The position numbers were made by a program, and so were the translations under genes. Positions 1 to 4,113 of a stretch of 6,482 nt of DNA are shown piece after piece. The stretch comes from Syntrophomonadaceae bacterium (GTDB lineage Bacteria; Bacillota; Dethiobacteria; DTU022), in NCBI GenBank assembly GCA_007129055.1, contig SKWE01000173.1, forward strand, positions 1 to 6,482, given 5' to 3'. The notes under the pieces were generated by a model. The model was not told the DNA's origin. It saw only the letters and a program-made list of their open reading frames with translations, and ran no database searches. The number at the start of each line of letters is the position of its first letter. The first letter of the stretch is position 1.

Positions 1-690
1 ATCCACGATTTCGGCATTCGTTTTGGCGATGTAGAAAAATATCTGCAAATGCCAGGTTTAATGGCTAACAAAGAAGGTGTAGGGGCAGAGCTATCCCAGG
101 GTGTCAGCTTCCTCGCCGACAAGTATGGTGGCAAGGAATTCGCTATGCATGTCAAAAAACTTGAAATACCCGGTTATGAACCCCGCGGTTCATGGTCGAT
201 GGGGCTTGCATACGGCACTGCCGATCGGGGAGCATGTCACCTGAGAGCCTGGCCGGCAGCTGTTGAGGCTTTTGGCGATATTGATCCATTTACAGCAGAG
301 GGAAAAGCAGAACTGGTTATTGATATGCAAAATGACAACTCTGTAAAATTCTCAGCTATCTTCTGTGATTTCTGGGCTTTAAGTACTGAAAGAATGGCTG
401 AAATACTTAGCCTCGTCCTGGAACGGGAATTCACAGCGGAAGAACTGACAATCATAGGCGATCGCGTTTACTGCCTGGCACGTTTGTTCAACGAACGTGA
501 AGGCTTTGATCGTAAAGATGACTACTTACCGGAACGTATTTTCAAGGAAAAGCTGACAACTGGTTTTACTAAAGACAAAGTGTTACCCCGGGAAGAATAT
601 GAAACCATGTTATCCGAATACTACAAAATACGCGGATGGGATGAGAATGGAAAGATAACCGCAGAAAAGAAAAAAGAGTTGAACATCTAA
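1..690 (+). CDS. Aldehyde ferredoxin oxidoreductase family protein, C-terminal part (5' end outside window)
   Basis: The family oxidises aldehydes to carboxylic acids with ferredoxin as electron acceptor, using a tungsten (or molybdenum) bis-pterin cofactor and a [4Fe-4S] cluster in the cytoplasm. The frame is open from base 1, so the ATG at 49 is an internal methionine; about 229 residues of a usual ~600 are present, covering the C-terminal helical domains. Visible family landmarks are LEIPGYEPRG (about residue 55 of the visible part), the pterin-side stretch AYGTADRGACHLRA (about 70-83), and the late RLFNEREGFDRKDDYLP segment, followed by the typical tail YYKIRGWDENG. The last cluster cysteine is probably the TGT at 364-366, in FSAIFCDF. 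Characterised members usually have DxxGLC here; the Asp and Gly are replaced, so this is a divergent subgroup and its substrate cannot be assigned. It is followed by a sulfur carrier gene, a common neighbour of these enzymes. Confidence 0.9.
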   Translation: MHDFGIRFGDVEKYLQMPGLMANKEGVGAELSQGVSFLADKYGGKEFAMHVKKLEIPGYEPRGSWSMGLAYGTADRGACHLRAWPAAVEAFGDIDPFTAEGKAELVIDMQNDNSVKFSAIFCDFWALSTERMAEILSLVLEREFTAEELTIIGDRVYCLARLFNEREGFDRKDDYLPERIFKEKLTTGFTKDKVLPREEYETMLSEYYKIRGWDENGKITAEKKKELNI

Positions 691-699
691 AGACAAAAC

Positions 700-722
700 C
701 TCATTATCGGGTGTATAATGAG
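700..722 (+). repeat. Intercistronic inverted repeat (hairpin) between oxidoreductase and sulfur carrier genes
   Basis: CTCATTAT at 700-707 and ATAATGAG at 715-722 are exact reverse complements separated by a 7-nt loop, starting 10 nt after the oxidoreductase stop codon. No T-run follows, so it is not an ordinary intrinsic terminator. It may be an mRNA-processing or stability element that sets different expression of the two genes. The ATG at 718 lies inside the 3' arm, which argues against that ATG being the start of the next gene. Confidence 0.5.
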
Positions 723-729
723 CCTTAAC

Positions 730-736
730 AAGGAGG
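730..736 (+). promoter_or_regulatory. Shine-Dalgarno site that fixes a TTG start for the sulfur carrier gene
   Basis: AAGGAGG, a full anti-16S match, lies at 730-736 and is followed after 8 nt by TTG at 745. The in-frame ATG at 718 has no such site upstream, and the AAGGAGG would lie within its coding sequence. The site therefore supports TTG 745 as the real start. Confidence 0.75.
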
Positions 737-744
737 CAGGAATA

Positions 745-981
745 TTGGGTGTCAGGCTGCAGCTTAAAGGTCCGTTGAAGAAATATACCGGAACCGGGGA
801 AGAAACTGTTGAAGTCAAGCCAGAGATGTTGCCCTGTACTGCAGCGAAACTGCTGCAAGAGCTTGGTGTTCCTGCCTCCGCTATCTCTTTTATAACTGTG
901 AATGAAGAAAAAAAGGGACTTGATTCCGCCCTGAACGGGGGTGAATCCATCGTCGTATACCCGCGCGTGGCCGGGGGATAG
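745..981 (+). CDS. MoaD/ThiS-family sulfur carrier protein
   Basis: A small ubiquitin-fold sulfur carrier of 78 residues. After activation by a MoeB-like adenylyltransferase, its C-terminal glycine is turned into a thiocarboxylate that donates sulfur, here most likely to molybdopterin or the tungsten-pterin cofactor of the adjacent oxidoreductase. Visible signs are the N-terminal strand VRLQLKGPLKKYTG, the central TAAKLLQELGVP helix, the segment around residues 58-73 with LNGGESIVVYP (usual family form: DGD.V.V.P), and the terminal VAGG with Gly77-Gly78. The start chosen is TTG 745 because of the ideally spaced AAGGAGG; an ATG at 718 would add nine residues but lacks a ribosome site. The gene lies 54 nt after the oxidoreductase and 51 nt before the symporter. 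MoaD and ThiS roles cannot be separated by sequence alone; the neighbour favours a MoaD-like role. Confidence 0.87.
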   Translation: MGVRLQLKGPLKKYTGTGEETVEVKPEMLPCTAAKLLQELGVPASAISFITVNEEKKGLDSALNGGESIVVYPRVAGG

Positions 982-1032
982 ACGCCTAAATAATCTTCAT
1001 GTATTCACAACATAAGGGAGGCTTAAATATTA

Positions 1033-2652
1033 GTGGGCGAAGACAGCATTCTTGAGGTATTTTCAACGGCGAATTGGATTCTACTCTTTTTAGGTATTTA
1101 TATGCTGGTTATTATAGGTTTAGGTCTTTTTTACAGCCGCAGGGTCCATGAATCTGACGACCTTACAGTTGCCGGCAGAAAATTAAGCTTTATCTTCATG
1201 GTCCCATCTATTCTTGCTACCTGGATTTGTGCTGGCGCCATGATGGGAGCTGCGGGATATGCTTTTTTATTTGGCATGCAGGGTGTAATTTTCGACCCCT
1301 GGGCTCCAGCCCTCTGTATGGTTTTGATCGGTCTCTTTTTTGCTTACCGGATGCGCAGAGCCAAGTATACCACGGTGGCTGACTTTTTTAACCATCGTTA
1401 CGGTAACTTCAGCGGCTTTCTCTACACTATAATTCAAATACTTTCAGCCATGGCCTGGCTCGGCGGTCAGCTTGTAGCACTGGGCATCATTGTCTACCTG
1501 ACCACCGGGTTCAGCTTACAAGTAGCTGTTATCCTGGCCACCATAGTAATCATCATAGTAACAAGCTTTGGCGGTCTTTGGGCCTTATCCAGGGTTGATG
1601 CAATCGGTTTTGTGCTGATCGTGGTTGGCCTTCTGGTGCTTCTGCCTGCTGCGTTGAGCCAGGTGGGTGGACTGGGAGAGCTTTTCGCAACAGGAGAAAA
1701 CTGGGCAGAACTGCCAACATGGTCGATGAGGATAGAAAGCGGAGAAGAAGGATACCTCTGGTATACCGGTTTATTTGGGGTTTTGCTCTATATTTCAGCC
1801 TGGGCTTCCCTGTCCTTAGGTGATGTCCCCAGCCAGGTTTTGATGCAAAGAGCCCTGGCTGCCAAAGATGAAAAAACTGCAGTAGCCGGGTTTTTAACCA
1901 GCGGTGTGCTTTACCTTACGATAGGGATGATACCTGTTTTAATCGGTATTTCGATTTTCACTACAGGAATGTTGAGCGATATTCCCGTTACAGAAGCGGA
2001 AAATGTCTTACCCTGGGCAGCGTATAATTTCCTGCCGCCCTGGGCCAGTATCCTGTTTATTGTAACCCTGGCGGCTGCTATCGTCAGCACTTCGGGCGAC
2101 AATGCCCTGATTCTTGCAACTTTAATCGGGCACAATATTTATCGCTACATAAAACCCGAAGTGACCAGCACCGAGGTGTTGAAAGTAGTTCGTTTAAGTA
2201 TTCCCGTGGTCACTTTACTTGCCATGACCATAGCCTTGTATTTTGAAACAGTATACAAGCTCATAGTCCTGTCAGGAGGTATCCAGCTGGCCACCATTGC
2301 TGCAGCTTATATCATTGGCTATTTCTGGACAAAAGCTAATATAGCAGGTGCAGTCAGTTCTTTCTTCACAGGCCTGGTTACCTGGGTTATTGTTTATATT
2401 GCTGTCCTGCCTGGAACGAAAGAAGCAAACATTGACATTATTGAAGAAGGTGTGGTCTTCATGGACTGGGCTGTTGATGATGCTATTTTCATTTCACTGG
2501 TGCCGGCAGCAATTGTCAGCTTCCTTACCTTGATTATAGTTTCATTGTTAACTCAGAAAAGTTATCCACCAAAGCCGATGCGCACCCAGGATGGAGAAGA
2601 CATGAGCGATGCACCTAAATTCTTCTGGTCCAAGGATGCATATAAGCAGTAA
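1033..2652 (+). CDS. Sodium:solute symporter (SSS family)
   Basis: An inner-membrane secondary transporter of 539 residues that would use the sodium gradient to import a small solute. It shows about 13 strongly hydrophobic segments, beginning near residues 14-36 (ILLFLGIYMLVIIGLGLFY). SSS hallmarks include the loop with ESDDLTVAGRKLS after the first membrane segment, TTVADFFNHRYG around 115-126, the cytoplasmic loop LMQRALAAKDEKTA around 270-283 (Q272, R273), and AAAIVSTSGDNALI around residues 347-360. By analogy with characterised family members, Ser352 and Thr353 are good candidates for the Na2 sodium site. The start is GTG 1033, preceded by AAGGGAGG at 1014-1021, an 11-nt gap and so slightly long. 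The substrate is unknown; the operon with an aldehyde oxidoreductase suggests an organic acid or a precursor, which is inference. A strong terminator follows the stop by 18 nt. Confidence 0.9.
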   Translation: MGEDSILEVFSTANWILLFLGIYMLVIIGLGLFYSRRVHESDDLTVAGRKLSFIFMVPSILATWICAGAMMGAAGYAFLFGMQGVIFDPWAPALCMVLIGLFFAYRMRRAKYTTVADFFNHRYGNFSGFLYTIIQILSAMAWLGGQLVALGIIVYLTTGFSLQVAVILATIVIIIVTSFGGLWALSRVDAIGFVLIVVGLLVLLPAALSQVGGLGELFATGENWAELPTWSMRIESGEEGYLWYTGLFGVLLYISAWASLSLGDVPSQVLMQRALAAKDEKTAVAGFLTSGVLYLTIGMIPVLIGISIFTTGMLSDIPVTEAENVLPWAAYNFLPPWASILFIVTLAAAIVSTSGDNALILATLIGHNIYRYIKPEVTSTEVLKVVRLSIPVVTLLAMTIALYFETVYKLIVLSGGIQLATIAAAYIIGYFWTKANIAGAVSSFFTGLVTWVIVYIAVLPGTKEANIDIIEEGVVFMDWAVDDAIFISLVPAAIVSFLTLIIVSLLTQKSYPPKPMRTQDGEDMSDAPKFFWSKDAYKQ

Positions 2653-2670
2653 TTTAGCTTAACGAATTAG

Positions 2671-2703
2671 AAAAAAGGATAACCCTGGCGGTTATCCTTT
2701 TTT
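2671..2703. terminator. Bidirectional intrinsic terminator between convergent operons
   Basis: The arms AAAAAAGGATAACC (2671-2684) and GGTTATCCTTTTTT (2690-2703) pair perfectly over 14 bp around a 5-nt loop. The T-run on the right serves transcripts from the symporter gene; the A-run on the left becomes a U-run for transcripts coming from the desulforedoxin gene on the minus strand. Its place between two stop codons of convergent genes (2652 and 2740) fits this double use. Confidence 0.9.
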
Positions 2704-2739
2704 CTATTAAATGTAACAAATGAAGATAAGGCGAGCTAA

Positions 2740-2865
2740 TTATTTATCATTTTCCAATTCCATGGGTTTGTTGCAGCAAACCAGTGTTCCCACGCCTTCT
2801 TCCACTACCTTAACAACATTGGTGCAGACCTGGCACTTATAAATCTGTTCCTTCTTTGTGGCCAC
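2740..2865 (-). CDS. Desulforedoxin (41-residue rubredoxin-like iron protein)
   Basis: A very small cytoplasmic iron protein. Desulforedoxins bind one Fe(III/II) with four cysteine sulfurs and shuttle electrons; the same fold is the N-terminal domain of desulfoferrodoxin (superoxide reductase). The 41 residues include IYKCQTCTNVVKVVEEG and GTLVCCNKPM, giving C11-x2-C14 and adjacent C30-C31 with the same 15-residue spacing between pairs as in desulforedoxin. There is no superoxide reductase domain after it. The start is GTG 2865, chosen because GGAGG at 2873-2877 lies 7 nt upstream and no ATG is available before the first cysteine pair. It begins 30 nt after the HesB-like gene and is last in that operon, followed by the terminator at 2671-2703. 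The non-ATG start and short length make it easy for gene callers to overlook. Confidence 0.9.
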   Translation of the reverse strand: MATKKEQIYKCQVCTNVVKVVEEGVGTLVCCNKPMELENDK

Positions 2866-2895
2866 TTTACTTCCTCCCCAATACTTATTTAGTAT

Positions 2896-3216
2896 TTAAC
2901 AGCAACCACTATCACAGCTGCAACCACCTTCAGGGTTTGGATCTGTGATAGAAAAACCACCACGCGGTCCTTCCTGGTAATCTACTGACTTGCCATCGAT
3001 AAAGCTGGAAATACTCTCATCGTATACAACCTTAATGTCATCACTTTCGTGGACAACATCTTTAGTTTCATGAACCGACTCATCCAGAGTCAGGCCGTAC
3101 TTAGGGCCTCCTCAGCCAACTCCGCTTACATAAATACGAATGTAAGCATCCTGCTTTCCTTCTTCAGTTAAATACTCTTTAAACTTATCTTTTGCTGCAG
3201 ACGTAATAGTTACCAT
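2896..3216 (-). CDS. HesB/IscA-like probable selenoprotein (in-frame TGA read as selenocysteine)
   Basis: 106 residues if the TGA at 3112-3114 is translated. IscA/HesB proteins handle iron or assemble and carry Fe-S clusters, using one cysteine in the middle and a CxC near the end. Here SGVG-U-GGPKYGLTLDE places the TGA at residue 35, aligned with IscA Cys35 in its GCSG-x2-Y motif, and the tail carries Cys99 and Cys101 (CSC) plus Cys105-Cys106. The frame stays open and family-like on both sides of the TGA, and a SECIS-like hairpin follows at 3075-3093. HesB-like proteins are a known group of prokaryotic selenoproteins (established knowledge). The start is ATG 3216 with GGGAGG at 3229-3234, 12 nt upstream. 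It lies 29 nt after the ArsR gene and 30 nt before desulforedoxin. The alternative is a nonsense mutation giving a 34-residue fragment, which I think unlikely. The selenocysteine machinery is not in the window. Confidence 0.88.
3075..3093 (-). promoter_or_regulatory. Candidate bacterial SECIS element
   Basis: On the mRNA strand, GACTC (3091-3087) and GAGTC (3081-3077) pair around a 5-nt loop TGGAT, extended by a T-G wobble and a C-G pair outward. The loop begins 25 nt after the TGA, and a G is its second base. Both match the general bacterial SECIS pattern (a stem-loop within the coding region, about 16-37 nt after UGA, with a G early in the apical loop). A second small hairpin, AGGCC/GGCCT at 3109-3092, sits between the TGA and this stem and shares one base with it. 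Confidence 0.65.
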
Positions 3217-3245
3217 CCTAATTTACAACCTCCCTGTATTTTATC

Positions 3246-3527
3246 TTAAAAGAGAACCTTTACTACTTTTGCGGCTTCATCACTGGCTATACTGTAATAG
3301 ACTTCTGTTCCCTTTCGTTCAAACTTAATTATACCCATATCACGCAACCTACCGAGATGCTGTGATACAGTTGATTGGGATAACTGGAGACAGTTTTGCA
3401 TAGAAGATACGTTACACGACTCCCTGTTCATTAACTCCCTGACGATACATAACCTTACCGGATTCGAGAGAGCTTTAAGCAAAGCTGCTTTCTTCTTAAT
3501 TAAATCTATTTCAGCTGCAATGTCCAT
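3246..3527 (-). CDS. ArsR-family winged-helix transcriptional regulator
   Basis: A 93-residue cytoplasmic DNA-binding protein, usual length for the ArsR/SmtB family, which are dimeric repressors that leave DNA on binding metal or on thiol oxidation. The ALSNPVRLCIVRELM start of the HTH domain is at about residues 19-33, the recognition helix QLSQSTVSQHLGRLRDMGI at about 48-66, and the wing FERKGTEVYYSI at about 69-80. It has three cysteines (27, 38, 46) but not the classic ELCVCDL metal-site pair, so a thiol or redox signal is as likely as a metal; this is inference. The start is ATG 3527 with AAAGGAG 9 nt upstream. It is first in an operon with the HesB-like selenoprotein (29 nt downstream) and desulforedoxin, and probably represses its own operon. 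Confidence 0.9.
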   Translation of the reverse strand: MDIAAEIDLIKKKAALLKALSNPVRLCIVRELMNRESCNVSSMQNCLQLSQSTVSQHLGRLRDMGIIKFERKGTEVYYSIASDEAAKVVKVLF

Positions 3528-3529
3528 TT

Positions 3530-3543
3530 AAAGGTTCTCCTTT
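3530..3543 (-). promoter_or_regulatory. Small hairpin covering the ArsR gene ribosome binding site
   Basis: On the mRNA, AAAGG, a 4-nt AGAA loop and CCTTT form a 5-bp hairpin ending 2 nt before the ATG at 3527. The 5' arm contains most of the AAAGGAG Shine-Dalgarno sequence. The stem is short and AT-rich, so it may only damp translation; a chance match is possible. Confidence 0.35.
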
Positions 3544-3552
3544 CACTACATT

Positions 3553-3580
3553 ATTATATCATTATATTATAATTATGCAA
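3553..3580 (-). promoter_or_regulatory. Promoter of the ArsR / HesB-like / desulforedoxin operon
   Basis: On the minus strand, TTGCAT (3580-3575) as -35 and TATAAT (3558-3553) as -10 are separated by 16 nt. This predicts a transcription start near 3546 and a short leader of about 20 nt. The spacer is unusually AT-rich and holds repeats of ATTATAT with 8-nt period (3553-3559 and 3561-3567) and the palindrome ATTATAAT (3566-3573), possible operator sequence for the ArsR protein. Other TATAAT-like hexamers overlap, so the exact -10 is uncertain. Confidence 0.6.
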
Positions 3581-3593
3581 CTGTTTACTGTTA

Positions 3594-4100
3594 TTATTCT
3601 ATATAAAATTCCCAGGCACAGAAACTATCTTCCGGGTGATCTCCTGGTGGGCAGTAAATACAACTTGTTTTAATCCTTGGATCTATAGTTGCAGCAAAGC
3701 CGCTGTATTCAACAATTCCAACCGGTCGGCAGGGGAACTCGGGCATACCCTTACGTTTCCTGGCTGACTGTACCCTGCATTTGTTCATTTTGAAAATAAG
3801 GGTATTCTCATCTTTTTCAAATATCTCCTGGGTATTAACCAGGCTGTACAACCTGTACTGAAGAGCTTCTTTTAGGGCGGCCAACCCACCACCCTCTTTT
3901 ATACCCCGGAATTCCATAATTCTCTTCGCCTCAAGAACAGTGAATCTTTCCCAGGCTCCTGTATCAAGTTTAATTGCTTCGTCCATTCCATGCGCCTGCT
4001 CAACCTGCTGAAACCAGAGGCCGTCGTGAGCCAACCAGCGCTTGGCAAAGTCGACAAGTAAATATTCAAGTTCTTCCCTGCTTAATTTTTTTAAATCCAT
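3594..4100 (-). CDS. DUF6125-like cysteine-rich protein of unknown function
   Basis: A 168-residue protein whose function is not known. It opens with MDLKKLSREELEYLLVDFAK and WLAHDGLWFQ, a charged helical N-terminal half, and carries a conserved-looking C-terminal block: MNKCRVQSARKRKG, EFPCRPVGIVEYSGFA, IDPRIKTSCIYCPPGDHP and FCAWEF. Five cysteines (108, 124, 147, 150, 161) could form a metal or Fe-S site; this is inference. I recognise the pattern as that of the DUF6125 group from memory, without a search. No signal peptide or membrane segment is visible. I chose ATG 4100 because AAAGGTGA at 4113-4106 lies just upstream; a GTG at 4109 would add three residues but overlaps that site. The stop of the GH13 gene is 12 nt upstream, so it is probably translated from the same mRNA. 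Confidence 0.75.
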   Translation of the reverse strand: MDLKKLSREELEYLLVDFAKRWLAHDGLWFQQVEQAHGMDEAIKLDTGAWERFTVLEAKRIMEFRGIKEGGGLAALKEALQYRLYSLVNTQEIFEKDENTLIFKMNKCRVQSARKRKGMPEFPCRPVGIVEYSGFAATIDPRIKTSCIYCPPGDHPEDSFCAWEFYIE

Positions 4101-4105
4101 AATCT

Positions 4106-4113
4106 TCACCTTT
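4106..4113 (-). promoter_or_regulatory. Shine-Dalgarno site deciding the start of the DUF6125-like gene
   Basis: AAAGGTGA on the minus strand overlaps the last base of the GH13 stop codon (4115-4113). The AAGG core lies 8 nt before ATG 4100, giving normal spacing. The site runs into the alternative GTG at 4109, which makes that start unlikely. Confidence 0.6.

Noticed and set aside
49..51. ATG at 49 as the start of the first gene
   Set aside because: The frame is open to base 1 with oxidoreductase-like sequence before it, and no ribosome site precedes this ATG.
237..455. Open frame on the minus strand inside the oxidoreductase gene
   Set aside because: It is antisense to a clear conserved coding region, resembles no family I recognise, and has no convincing ribosome site. 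The same holds for antisense frames at 610-858, 687-950, 1911-2135, 4042-4275, 5297-5488 and 5466-5687 and the overlapping frame at 2348-2533.
700..722. Intrinsic terminator after the oxidoreductase gene
   Set aside because: The stem is AT-rich and no T-run follows; transcription into the sulfur carrier gene is expected.
3112..3114. The TGA as a true stop making the HesB-like gene a pseudogene
   Set aside because: The sequence after it is fully family-like to a proper stop, the codon replaces exactly the conserved cysteine, and a SECIS-like stem follows. A decayed gene would be expected to show more damage.
3594..3660. Terminator after the DUF6125-like gene
   Set aside because: No GC-rich stem with a T-run is present in the short interval before the ArsR gene; the region holds promoter-like AT-rich sequence instead.
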